A stretch of 64,000 bases of DNA from JBDIVL01 sp039794405 (GTDB lineage Bacteria; Planctomycetota; Brocadiia; Brocadiales; Brocadiaceae). Position numbers and translations under genes: made by a program. The stretch is taken from positions 1 to 64,000 of the forward strand of contig JBDIVL010000018.1 of assembly GCA_039794405.1 (NCBI GenBank). The letters are read 5' to 3'. The notes below the pieces were generated by a model. The model had not been told where the DNA came from. It made no database searches and saw nothing but the letters and a program-made list of their open reading frames with translations. Position 1 is the first letter of the stretch. Every line of letters starts with the position of its first letter. Below are positions 53,311 to 63,400 of this stretch, one piece after another.

Positions 53311-54921
53311 CTACTTTGCAGCAGCCGTTTCAATACCAGCTTCTCTCCGTAAACGGGCAGCCTCTGCCTGTATCTTGGTAAATTCCATCATCATAGGCGC
53401 CTGACCCCACCACCAGGAAACATCCTGCTGAGCGTGTGCAGTTCCCTTATAACCCTGGAGTTTATACCAAAACCATAGCCTGTTGTACATGTTCTCGATA
53501 GTAGATGGATTATCCTGCTGTTGCAAGAACATACCATAGACACCAAGGATAGGACCAACTACAGGGAATTTACCCTTTAGAGTCTTAAAGGCATTATAAA
53601 CAGGTTCGCCAAGAAATGCCGAACTGAGCATCTTTTCAATACCATCGCTTAAAGGGTATGGATCTCTCTTTGAAGCATCAGGATACAGAACCCCCTCTGC
53701 AATCAAGTCTTCGACGACCTTTTGTGCCTGATCTGCTAATGTATGCGCCTGGAACATGAATTGATCCAATGACTTCAAATAGGTATCGGCGAATCGATCG
53801 CTATGACATTTAGCACAAACTTCTAACCAGTATGACCTCTTGGCAACATTCTCTTCTGAATAAATATCAATCTTATCAGCGATAATCTTAATACCGTAAG
53901 GATAGTCCTTAAGAGAAGAAGTATACTCCAGGTTCTTTGGTGGTATAGTTCCCATACGCCAAATACCTTTCATTACCGGATTATGGATAAACCGACCATG
54001 TTTTTCATACATGTGACAGAACTGACATGTCGGAGTACGATAATCTTTTCCAGGTCTTACTTCAGATAAAGGCCGTGTAAAATCAAAATGCTCTTCTTCC
54101 TGGTGATAAATTACGCCGTGCTTTGATTCACCATAAGATTCTGCATCCGGATGATCAGGTCCCATATGGCAGGTGATACAGGCCTCAGGTTGTCTTCCCT
54201 CTGCAGCGCTAAATTTGTGTCTCGTATGGCATACATCGCATTTTTCTGCACCAGAATGGCACATATCGCAGCCATGTTGTCCATATAAATAACCTCTTCG
54301 CGCAGCTTCTGCATACCATGGTACGATGGTATTTGCCTCCCATGATTGTACATGGTTGGGACGACCCACTTCACGTTCTCTTAAGAAGTCATCAAATTGA
54401 GGCCTATGGCACTCTCCACACACCTCACCGGTTGGCATTCTAATTTGTTTTTTCTTCGTATCAGCATGACAATCGAAGCAATGAACCTCATTTAAAATTC
54501 TCCCTGTTCGTTTCTCAATTTCTGAAGTCCTGCTCGAAAGGTATGGAGTACTCTTGGGATTTTTATGGCCTGATTCCCTCCAATCTCTCACAATACCAGG
54601 AGTTGCTTCTTCATGGCATGTTACACAGAGATCTCTTCTTTCTTTTTCAATAAAAATAGAATGATCAAGATTTTTCATGGGTTCATAGTGTCTGTTGGGC
54701 TGCCAGTACATATCCAACATTTGTGGTTTGAAATAGTCCTTAAAAGGACCTGAACCCTCACTTAAACCGACATTGTCTTTGTAAGTAGCCCGATACCAAT
54801 CAGGCGTTCCTTCATACAAATCTGGCGGTGTTTCTTTCTTCGGTGTCTCTTCAGCAGCCCACGCCATAGAAGTAAACACCATCATCGCAGACAGACATAA
54901 ACCCAACCCTACTTTTTTCAT
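53311..54921 (-). CDS. octaheme hydroxylamine oxidoreductase-family protein (HAO-like, probably reductive type)
   Basis: A 536-residue protein; the ATG at 54921 follows AGGAGGTG, so the longer frame to 54945 is not used. A signal peptide (1-23, ending MAWA) is followed by eight CXXCH motifs at Cys 99, 148, 168, 218, 228, 248, 299 and 369, the HAO pattern in which hemes 4 and 5 are close (CDMCH...CDVCH). The C-terminal WWWGQAPMMMEF (about 503-514) aligns by eye with the block holding the cross-linking Tyr of oxidative HAOs, but no Tyr is seen, as in the Kuenenia nitrite/NO-reducing type. It is preceded by its diheme partner gene. Function as a periplasmic or anammoxosome nitrogen-oxide reductase is inferred. 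Confidence 0.9.
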   Translation of the reverse strand: MKKVGLGLCLSAMMVFTSMAWAAEETPKKETPPDLYEGTPDWYRATYKDNVGLSEGSGPFKDYFKPQMLDMYWQPNRHYEPMKNLDHSIFIEKERRDLCVTCHEEATPGIVRDWRESGHKNPKSTPYLSSRTSEIEKRTGRILNEVHCFDCHADTKKKQIRMPTGEVCGECHRPQFDDFLREREVGRPNHVQSWEANTIVPWYAEAARRGYLYGQHGCDMCHSGAEKCDVCHTRHKFSAAEGRQPEACITCHMGPDHPDAESYGESKHGVIYHQEEEHFDFTRPLSEVRPGKDYRTPTCQFCHMYEKHGRFIHNPVMKGIWRMGTIPPKNLEYTSSLKDYPYGIKIIADKIDIYSEENVAKRSYWLEVCAKCHSDRFADTYLKSLDQFMFQAHTLADQAQKVVEDLIAEGVLYPDASKRDPYPLSDGIEKMLSSAFLGEPVYNAFKTLKGKFPVVGPILGVYGMFLQQQDNPSTIENMYNRLWFWYKLQGYKGTAHAQQDVSWWWGQAPMMMEFTKIQAEAARLRREAGIETAAAK

Positions 54922-54953
54922 TTCTTCACCTCCTATGGTCATCATAATTAATG

Positions 54954-55751
54954 CTATTTACATTCTTTTTCTCTTTTATTTTCTTCTGGCTTAACAAGTG
55001 ACATCACATAGTGAGTTAAACACCATCTTTGTTCATCCGTAAGCTCCTTGGCAAAAGATGGCATGGGTGTACCGTTTAATCCTGTAGTAAATCTGAGATA
55101 AACATCTTTTGATGAATTTCCACCTTTAAATTTCCCTGTCGTGAAATCGAAGGGTTTTATAGGAAACCCAAAATCGTCCTCTTGTTCTGATGCACTGGGG
55201 CCATCACCACGACCCTCAACACCATGACACTTCCAGCACTCTAACTTCTCCTCATAAATCTTTTTTCCCTCTGCTATAGTCCTTTCTGTTGGCCTGATTT
55301 CTAAACCAACGGATACTGGCGGCTCGGGTGTTCTAAATTCAAAGGCCTCAGAGAAGCTCTTCAAAACAGGGATTACTGATGCACGTTCTTCTTCTGATAA
55401 AATATCCCAGGGGATCATTGTTGAATTAGGCACTCCATAAGAAAGCGTCCTAAAAATATCCTCATCCGTAGGAAGCGATCCGCTTGGGGTTGTTCTAAAT
55501 TTGTAGGCCCCTCTCGTAAAATCACGTGGTTTAGGAAGCATCGATCTTGCAAGAGGTCCATCTCCCTTTCCTTCCTCACCATGACAGGCGCTACAGTATT
55601 TCTTATAAGTGTTTTGGCCCTGCTCTGTAACCTCTGTTGGTATACTGATTGCCCTGGCAGCCGTCGGAGCAACATTCAAGAACAACATTGCACTCGCAAC
55701 TACGGTGGCACTCCATAACCCAACTTTACCCAATAAAACCTTAGGTTTCAT
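54954..55751 (-). CDS. diheme cytochrome c, partner of HAO-like protein
   Basis: A 265-residue protein starting MKPKVLLGKVGLWSATVVAS; the start at 55751 has AAGGAGGA eight bases upstream and an earlier frame start at 55808 is rejected. A signal peptide (1-34) precedes two cytochrome c domains with CSACHGEEGKGDG (Cys53, Cys56, His57) and CWKCHGVEGRGDG (Cys172, Cys175, His176). In Kuenenia an HAO-like reductase and a diheme protein form a large alpha6-beta6, 60-heme complex; the same gene pair is seen here, 32 bp apart. Electron delivery to the octaheme partner is inferred. Confidence 0.9.
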   Translation of the reverse strand: MKPKVLLGKVGLWSATVVASAMLFLNVAPTAARAISIPTEVTEQGQNTYKKYCSACHGEEGKGDGPLARSMLPKPRDFTRGAYKFRTTPSGSLPTDEDIFRTLSYGVPNSTMIPWDILSEEERASVIPVLKSFSEAFEFRTPEPPVSVGLEIRPTERTIAEGKKIYEEKLECWKCHGVEGRGDGPSASEQEDDFGFPIKPFDFTTGKFKGGNSSKDVYLRFTTGLNGTPMPSFAKELTDEQRWCLTHYVMSLVKPEENKREKECK

Positions 55752-55829
55752 ACTGCCTATCCTCCTTTCCAACTGCATTTTCACAAACCTAATTAATTGT
55801 TTCAACAATTTACAACTCCTTATTACTTT

Positions 55830-56564
55830 TTAATCCTGATAAACAAATTCTACATTCGTAATCTCTTTCGGATGTATCGTTACCTCCTTTTCTCTATTTC
55901 CTAACTCTTCATGCCATACCTGGAACTTATATGTTCCTGGCGGGATATCACAAATCTCAAAGTACCCGTTTTTATCTGTTATATCAAAATATGGATGGTC
56001 CAGAACAACAATCCATGCATACGATTTCTTATGGATATCGCAAGATAGCTTAATAATTTCAGGATAATCAAATTTCTTTAATATTCGCTGTTTATACGTT
56101 GTACCAAAATTAAACGGCTGATTTTTTATGGAGCGGGTATGGACGTTATGTAACTCTTCATCTCCATTTAAAATGTCAATGGTAGTTCCGGTAAGGATTG
56201 CTGTCACGCGGGGAATGAAGGTATTTCTCTGTTGATCTATGAGAGGGCGGATTGCCGGTACTACCTTTTTTTTACCTTTTGTGATGTCTGTAATTGAAAC
56301 TACGGCACACTTCAGCCCGTCGTTGATCTTATTGACGATGAGTTTTTCTAAAGGGATTTCCGAGGTACCGGGCAGTTCCCATGCACCATGGAGGTTTAAT
56401 GACAACGTTGTTAAGGTACCCATATACTTTACGCTGCCTACAACGGTACCGCCATCGACAACTTCTATCTCGGTATAAATCTTTTCCGCAAATATATCTT
56501 TTGAAGATATAATATTCTCACTGAAAAATATAAATACAATGCTAAGAAAAAATATGTATCTCAT
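55830..56564 (-). CDS. secreted cupredoxin-like / carboxypeptidase-regulatory-like protein
   Basis: A 244-residue protein; the ATG at 56564 is used (the frame itself begins one TTG earlier). A signal peptide is followed by a cupredoxin-type region with HNVH (His139, His142), SCDIHKKSYAW (Cys175, His178) and a regulatory-like beta domain (VLDHPYFDITDKNGYFEICD, PPGTYKFQVWHEELG). Typical blue-copper relatives have Met after the Cys-His pair; Ser/Tyr stand here instead. It is first in the operon, 78 bp before the diheme gene. Electron transfer or copper binding is inferred. Its 5' end lies two bases from leader element copy 4. Confidence 0.75.
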   Translation of the reverse strand: MRYIFFLSIVFIFFSENIISSKDIFAEKIYTEIEVVDGGTVVGSVKYMGTLTTLSLNLHGAWELPGTSEIPLEKLIVNKINDGLKCAVVSITDITKGKKKVVPAIRPLIDQQRNTFIPRVTAILTGTTIDILNGDEELHNVHTRSIKNQPFNFGTTYKQRILKKFDYPEIIKLSCDIHKKSYAWIVVLDHPYFDITDKNGYFEICDIPPGTYKFQVWHEELGNREKEVTIHPKEITNVEFVYQD

Positions 56565-56565
56565 C

Positions 56566-56646
56566 AAATACTTTAATATCCGATTTATCTTCTCATCTGT
56601 GAAACCTGTGGTTTCAAATTCTTTTATAGGTCTGAGGCCTCGCTAG
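56566..56646 (+). repeat. dispersed leader-associated element, copy 4 (short)
   Basis: Head AAATACTTTAATATCCGATT and ATCTT (56566-56591), tail TAGGTCTGAGGCCTCGCT (56627-56644). The centre holds TGAAACCTGTGGTTTCA (56600-56616), a 7-bp stem. It lies directly before the ATG of the cupredoxin-like gene, head towards it, the same relative orientation as the other copies. Confidence 0.55.
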
Positions 56647-56883
56647 ATTTAGGAAATTCAAAGTTATATGCTCTCTGTATCATTAAGAATAACATAACTT
56701 ATGCACTATAAACAAAAACCATTCCTACTTAATAGCAAAAGCTAAAAAACTTAAAATATCCTCTAAGTAGTAAATTTTAAAAATACTTAAATATTAAAGG
56801 GCCCTTATCTTTTCATATCCATTATCGTAATTGACAGGGAGAAGATTTCACAAATGAAATAGTGGTTTCACATTTAATTTCAT

Positions 56884-59025
56884 TTACCAATTAAGATTGC
56901 GATGTAGTGGACTGTTTATTACAGGAAAGGTCCCTTTATCTTTATTTTTTCCTTCGGCAAAAACAAGGTAACTATACTTTCCGTAATGAGGGATCTTTGA
57001 TCCTAAATTATTAATTATATTGGAACTAAGACCAAAAAACAAGGCTACGCCTTTTTTTGTATTTCCCGGGTTTTTAAAAGTCACGAGAAGGGCATCGTCT
57101 TTCTTATTATAAGCAGTGCTATTTACGGTAAATATGCCCCCTTCAAGAGAAAAGTTCTCCGGTAAATTTTTAAGAAATATTTTCGTTAATTTGTTTTCTA
57201 ATGGGCCTCCTAAAATAAACAAGCTTTTTTGAACTAATTCAGTTTCGGTAATTTCAGTGTCCGCCTTGATAACGCCCCCATTGTCCGCGAGAAGTCCGGC
57301 AAGCTCTTTGTAAGCCGCCGGCGAAGAACCACCGGTTGGATACACAATAATTTTATCGCTATCCCCCAATACTAAGTCTATCGTAGGCGGGATTTCTTCT
57401 GTATGGAGACGCCGGAATATATCATATTGAGGATCTATGGCAATACGTACAGGCTGGGATTTTGTGCGGATTAAGATTACGTTAGATATCTCTTTTACTT
57501 CTGCAACCGTATGGAAATTCCCATCGACCAATTCTACATGGATTGGAATGGAAAGACGATATGGCTTACCTCCCTGGAGAATTTCCACCTTTATCGTCCA
57601 ACCACTATCACTTGCCTTTTCCACCTCCGTTTTACCCAATTCAATAAATGGAGCACCTTCCTGATTGATCCATTGTTCAAAGAACCAAGCCATATCCATT
57701 TTACCGACATCTTCGAATATCCTCTGTATATCACTCCAACTTGCCTGTTGCCAGATTTTATCCCTGTAGAAACTCCTTAGTGACTGGTAAAAGAACTCAT
57801 CACCAACCATTTGCCTTAGCATGTGGAATACCATAGCGGTCTTTCCGTATCCAATAGCCTGGGTTGCCTGATCTACCCTGCCAGTAAACTTTTTTAAAGA
57901 AAAGTCGTTCTGTTCTGTTACATAATTCGTATATTTTCTACAAAGGTCTTTACGGTATTCAATTGCAGAACCAACATCTTTAAGTTCTTTATAATAATAA
58001 TCCGCCATATAGCTGGTTAGCCCCTCGCACCAGTTTCCCTGTAAATCATCAACGAAGACTGAGTTACCCCACCAATTATGTAAAATCTCATGACCCAGTG
58101 AAGTTTCTACAATAAAAGGCAGTTTCACAACTGCACTTCCAAGAAGGGTAAACGAAGGCATACCATACCCCGTCTGGAAAAAATTTTCAACAATGGCAAA
58201 TTTTCCATATGGATAGTCCCCCAGCAATGCCTGGTACATATCTAAATAGCGTACTGTTGCATCTAGATATGTCTTTACTAAGCCTTGATCTTCAGGAAAG
58301 AAGAAGGCATAAATATCAATGCTATTATGCCGAATAGCTGTTATCGCATACCTTCCCGCTACGAGATGGCACCCTTCAGAGACATTTTTTTCTTCCCAAG
58401 TAGTGTATGTCTTATTGTTTACTCGTTTTTTATCTACTAACGTACCTTGCGTTATGGACTCATATCCAATTGGAGTAATGCTAGTTACGGTAAAAGTTGC
58501 CAGGGAAAAGGGAATATCGGGATACCACAAGCATGCCGGACTTAAATAAACCCCTCTCTCACTGATGATACCAACTGTTTCACCAATATCTTCTTTTTCC
58601 AACGAACCTGGTGCCGAAGAGAGTATCCCCTCATACTCAATATCTAAAGTTATCCTGTCCAATTCTCTTAAATCAGGTGGTATGACAATTTCCAAATGCT
58701 GCCCGCGTCTAAAGTTTTCGATACGAAAATCACCACGAGGCATTTCACTTCCTGCCGAATAATCCAATTTTCGCTGTGAAGAACTAACCGATAAGACTTT
58801 GAATGATGTATTGATAAAACAAGAAACTATCTCTACATTTCCACTAGTTACCAACATATGATCGATAGCCTTTAGCTTGTGTTCTTTCAGGAAAAGCTCG
58901 ATTTCTATCGTATGGCTGAGTATTTTGCTCTTGTGGATAGTTTCTGCAAGGGCACTTAATGTCATGGTACATGTCAAAATGCAGAAAAAAGATAAAATAT
59001 TTCTTATTAACCCTATATGCAGCAT
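56884..59025 (-). CDS. M1-family (gluzincin) aminopeptidase-like protein
   Basis: A 713-residue protein with a signal peptide (1-27). The zinc site is HEILH at 312-316 with Glu334 in NWCEGLTSYMADYY. The usual GxMEN box is replaced by GYGMPSF (around 287), so the Glu that binds the free N-terminus of substrates is missing, and the spacing from the second His to Glu is 17 rather than 18. A Tyr in AIGYGKTAMVFHML is a possible proton donor. The C-terminal 200 residues include beta domains. The peptidase activity is plausible, aminopeptidase specificity less so. AAGGAA precedes the ATG. Confidence 0.85.
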   Translation of the reverse strand: MLHIGLIRNILSFFCILTCTMTLSALAETIHKSKILSHTIEIELFLKEHKLKAIDHMLVTSGNVEIVSCFINTSFKVLSVSSSQRKLDYSAGSEMPRGDFRIENFRRGQHLEIVIPPDLRELDRITLDIEYEGILSSAPGSLEKEDIGETVGIISERGVYLSPACLWYPDIPFSLATFTVTSITPIGYESITQGTLVDKKRVNNKTYTTWEEKNVSEGCHLVAGRYAITAIRHNSIDIYAFFFPEDQGLVKTYLDATVRYLDMYQALLGDYPYGKFAIVENFFQTGYGMPSFTLLGSAVVKLPFIVETSLGHEILHNWWGNSVFVDDLQGNWCEGLTSYMADYYYKELKDVGSAIEYRKDLCRKYTNYVTEQNDFSLKKFTGRVDQATQAIGYGKTAMVFHMLRQMVGDEFFYQSLRSFYRDKIWQQASWSDIQRIFEDVGKMDMAWFFEQWINQEGAPFIELGKTEVEKASDSGWTIKVEILQGGKPYRLSIPIHVELVDGNFHTVAEVKEISNVILIRTKSQPVRIAIDPQYDIFRRLHTEEIPPTIDLVLGDSDKIIVYPTGGSSPAAYKELAGLLADNGGVIKADTEITETELVQKSLFILGGPLENKLTKIFLKNLPENFSLEGGIFTVNSTAYNKKDDALLVTFKNPGNTKKGVALFFGLSSNIINNLGSKIPHYGKYSYLVFAEGKNKDKGTFPVINSPLHRNLNW

Positions 59026-59088
59026 AATTATATTCCTTATTTTTAACTCCTCAGGTTCAAGGTTAGAGGGAGATGAAAGCTAGGTAGA

Positions 59089-59155
59089 GTGGACATTGTC
59101 CACCAAAATATTGCTCAATCATCTAGGTCGCTTATTTTTGGTGGACAATGCCCAC
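59089..59155. repeat. inverted repeat with GTGGACATTGTCCACC arms
   Basis: GTGGACATTGTCCACCAAAA (59089-59108) pairs with 59136-59155 with 19 of 20 bases matching, loop 27 bases. It lies between the M1 peptidase start and the PP2C stop. Each arm is itself partly palindromic (GGACATTGTCC). It resembles small mobile palindromes; no T-tract is present. Confidence 0.65.
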
Positions 59156-59173
59156 CCTATATGAACTCGTTTT

Positions 59174-59899
59174 TCAAATATGTTCGTATTTTACTAATAT
59201 TACAGAAATGTTGTCTATCCCACCTTTATCATTTGCCTTTTTTATCAAATTATCTACTGCCATAGGAAGATTATCACCATGTTTTTGAATAGTTAATTCT
59301 ATCTCTTTATCAGAAAGCATATCGGTAAGGCCATCCGAGCAGAGGAGAAGAATATCGCCTGTCTTTAGTTTTACCTGCTTTAATTCGGGAACCAACGTTT
59401 CCGATTCACCTACAGCTTGGGTAAGGATGTGCAACGGGAGGTACCTCTGTTTCATTTTCTTATCTTTACGTTCGGCAAGATAATTATCAAATGTATGATC
59501 TTTGGTAACCTGTTTTATTCCATCTCTTAGGAAGTATACCCTGCTGTCACCAATATGGCAGATATGCGCTTTACTATCTTTTACCAACATCTCTACGAGA
59601 GTTGTTCCCATACCAATAAGATTTATGTCAGTCGTTGACTTTGCCTTTATTGCGTTGTGGGCCTTCATGAGTGACTTGATAAGGAGATTTGAGATATCTT
59701 CCTCATTTTCAGCTTTGCTTAAATTTCTCTTTAAGTAGGAATAAGATTCTTTTACTGCCATATTACTTGCTACTTCACCTGCCTGATGACCTCCTAATCC
59801 ATCAGCAATGAGAAAAATATTCTTTGATTCATCAACAAAAATACTATCTTCGTTAGTAGTTCTCTTTTTACCAATATCTGTCTTATATGCCACTTTCAT
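59174..59899 (-). CDS. PP2C-family protein serine/threonine phosphatase
   Basis: About 241 residues beginning MKVAYKTDIGKKRTTNEDSI; this ATG follows AGGAAAG, whereas an upstream in-frame ATG at 59923 has no ribosome site. Motifs in order: TNEDSIFV, LIADGLGGHQAGEVAS, HIGDSRVYFLRDG, LLLCSDGLTDMLSD and GGIDNISVILV, which together give the two-metal site. PP2C proteins reverse Ser/Thr phosphorylation; a cognate kinase is not in the window. Confidence 0.94.
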   Translation of the reverse strand: MKVAYKTDIGKKRTTNEDSIFVDESKNIFLIADGLGGHQAGEVASNMAVKESYSYLKRNLSKAENEEDISNLLIKSLMKAHNAIKAKSTTDINLIGMGTTLVEMLVKDSKAHICHIGDSRVYFLRDGIKQVTKDHTFDNYLAERKDKKMKQRYLPLHILTQAVGESETLVPELKQVKLKTGDILLLCSDGLTDMLSDKEIELTIQKHGDNLPMAVDNLIKKANDKGGIDNISVILVKYEHI

Positions 59900-59923
59900 A
59901 CCGAGCACTTTCCTCACGCTCAT

Positions 59924-60433
59924 AAAATATCGTAATTACTCAAAATATCAATGCCGATTATATCGTTTGTTTATATATTTTTCTACGGTCTTATTAATTT
60001 CTTTACCCGGTTTTTCTATCTCTCTCAAAATCAGTTTCTTCTTATAATAGGGTAATGTAAGAGGATTATATTTTTTTCATCTGAATTGCAGGGTTATAAA
60101 TAATCATGTTGTCTCCCGTTCCCAACTTCTTATCTGGAAACGGGATTACAGCAAAGGTTTGGCATTGAACCAGAGAAGCTGAGAGCTCAGACAGTAAAGA
60201 TGAAGAAAAATCGATCAAGCTGAGATGGAAAAAGGAGTAATAACCTCTGCATCGGAGTAAGGTCTATTCTTGTAACAATTTAGCTTTTTGAAAACGGTAA
60301 CACCAACAACGACTACTCCTATATCTAATACGGGAAGTATTTCGGGATCTGTACTCGATAAGAAAACAATTTTCCTGTTAAATCTGCAAAATTAAGTCTT
60401 ACTGGTTAATTGTTATGCTTTTTACCTTTCACA
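59924..60433. other. intergenic region with a hairpin and no clear gene
   Basis: About 510 bases without a supported frame. A stem at 60115-60124 (CCCGTTCCCA) and 60135-60144 resembles a degraded version of the GTTCCCAAAC palindromes. The stretch after it (60150-60240) has codon-like character but several stops in every frame, so a decayed gene cannot be excluded. Confidence 0.35.
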
Positions 60434-63400
60434 CTAAACAGAAATGGCCTTACCTAATCTGAGGAAGATGAGCTTAAATTCCGGCTTATCTATTTTAAGG
60501 CATCGTTTAACGGCCTCAAGATAAACCTCTTTCTGGCGTTGGCATTCTGCCGATTTTTCCGTAAGGTCAGCTATAGTAATATCGTCTAACGCATAATCAG
60601 CAGCAATGATTTGGTTATCAATTTTATAAAGGATAGCGATTGTGCCCTTCACGATCTGTTTATCCCATTTGAGCAGAATAGGTATCCCTCGTCCTAGAAT
60701 ATCTGCACTCCTCAGCTCTCTGTATGCCTCCGATCCAATGAAACGGGAAAGTATCTTTACGGCTTCTTTTTTTATAAATCCCATATCTTGAATTTGCCGG
60801 GTATCAGTGAGGATTTCCTTCGGTTTTGTAACCATCCCTTTCCCTCCTCTATGAGAAGGAAAAGTGTACTGTATGGAGTGTTTTTGTGTGGTATCCGGAC
60901 ACTCTTTATTCCACTCTTGAAAACAGGATGATGAAATCCGATTCTTCCCTTGATATCTGTACTCATCAGGCAGGTATTGAGCCATTGCCCTGCCTTTAAC
61001 TTTTTCAATGGCCATAACCCATTTTACCGTTGATTGAATTATCATCGGGAGGTCATCTGCCGGTCCTTGAAAATTCCATTCTTCCAATACCTGATAGCAT
61101 ACAGATTTAATCATTTCAGCATTGTTTATATACATTTCAAAAGCTTCTTCAACTATACCCTGCATATCGGGTAAATCTTGCGCCTCTGTTCCTTCACCAG
61201 TTATCATGGAAGGGGAGATAAAGACAGGGGTTTGTGTTGCCTCAAGCATTGCAGCCTTTCGTTTTTCCCACAATCCGATAAATGGTCTCCAATCGGTATG
61301 CCGTTCCTGCCCTTTGCGAGTCTTTGAATGGCGGTGTATGCCATCGAGCATGAAATGTTCTACAAATATCTCAGCATCTCCCAGGAGAATTTTTTTTACA
61401 TCTTTAGTATCAAGCTGGATACCGGTGATATCTTTTATAGATTGGGTAATCAATCCCATATAAGATCTATTATCGTTCTTCAAGGAACCCATAAGGATCA
61501 GTCGTTCTTTTGCCCTGGTCATAGCCACATAGAGTACACGTTTTTCCTCCTCCCATGAGCGATCATTCAATTTTTTTTCAATGAAGACACTGTGGAGGTT
61601 CCTCACCTGCTGATCTGCCTTACCAATCACAATGCCTGTAGTAGCTGTAGACCAATCAAACCCCGCCGGGTTTAGTGCTTCATTATCATTTCTTACCTCA
61701 CCATGCAGGTTGCCCAGGATCACAACGGGAAATTCCAACCCTTTTGATTTATGAACCGTAAGGATTTTTACAACGTCTAATGTCTCATCCGAAAGAGGAC
61801 TCTCTCCTTCTTCTCTCGCCTCTTTTATACACCTCTTGATACGGTCAATAAAGGTCTTAAGAGAAACGCTCTTTGATTGTTCCATATCATACGCCATTTG
61901 ATGAAGTTTCCACAGATTTGCTAATTTTTGTTCACCATGCCAGGAAGAGGCTGTAATCTCTGCTATATACGTAGTATCCATAATTTCTGCGATGAGTTGA
62001 GAAACAGAGAGTGTACCAGCCCGTACATGGGTACTTTTCAAAAAACGATAGAACTCTTCCACAATATCCTTGAAATCGATAGTATCCGGTATTGGTATCC
62101 GGTAATCCAACAAACCGTTTATCTGAAGCTCGTATATCTCACGATCTGTTAATCCTACGGCAGGTGAACGCAAAACACCCACAAGGGCAATCGTATCATG
62201 GGGATTTTCTATGGTACGCAAGATGTTAAGGAAATCAAGAATTTCCTGGGCTGTATAGAAGTATTTCTCTCCTTCCACAATGTAAGGAATGCCATATTTT
62301 TTCAGGGCTTCAATATAAGGTCTTACCTGCGTAAAAGCCCGCAGGATCAAGGCAATATCTTTGTACTTAAGCTTGCGAATTCCATTTTCTGCCAAAGCAT
62401 CCTCAATGTCCTCATTACCTACATTTTTTATAATCCATCTTGCAATCCATTCAGATTCGGCTTCCCTGGCCTTATCTGCCTTGATCTCCTCCCCTTCCCT
62501 ATCGGAAATTAAGATAACCTCAACTTTTTGAGAGGGACGTTTCCGGGGTCGAGCGGCATGAATAGGAATATAACAAGGTTGTAAACCAGGTTGTTCAACC
62601 ATGATTCTTCCGTCAAATAGCTGGTTTACCACGTCAATAATACCCGTGTGACTTCTAAAATTTTCCTGTAACTTCAAAGTTTCATCCTGTCCGCAAACCT
62701 GTTTTACTACCTGTTCATATGCCTCTATATCTGCCCTTCGGAATGCATAAATGGACTGCTTCGGGTCACCAACAATAAAAAGTTTACCCGGCTCAAGGAT
62801 TACCGTGCGGGCATCTCTGCTATACTGCCCCAATGATTCAGAAAGGAAAAGGACTATCTCATATTGAACAGGGTCTGTATCCTGAAACTCATCTACGAGT
62901 ATGGCTCTAAATTCTTTTTTCAATCCGTCACGAATAGGACGATTTTCGCTCTTTTGGAGCAAATCTCTTGTAAGGGTAAGGAGTCCGTCAAAAGAGACAT
63001 GGCCTTGAGATACGTATGTTTGCCGAAATGTCTTTAAAAAGGGGAAGATGAGGTTTATTGTTGTCCTGATAAACGTTTCGTCTACAGCTTTCAATTTCTT
63101 CAATACACCATGACACTCTTTTACCAGTTTTCTCGCAGTATCAAACGAATCTTCTCTCCAACCAGTTTTTGCCTCAGAAGGATTCTTGTTGAGATCGTAC
63201 TCCATATTGCCCATGCAGCGAATGCCTTGTTCTTTTATCGCATCAAAAATCTTTGATAGATCATGTAATTGAGAGAGAAGCTTATTTGCAGGTTTTTCGC
63301 AACAAGGAATAATCTCAAGTATCTTATTGTGTAATGGATCTATTAAAAAATGGATCTGTGATTTATGATTTGCTTTTGAAGGAGAACAACCTTCCTGACC

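Noticed and set aside
60115..60144. Fourth REP element
   Set aside because: The stem has CCCGTT ends and CCCA but the second hairpin and inner pair are absent, so it is at best a decayed fragment.
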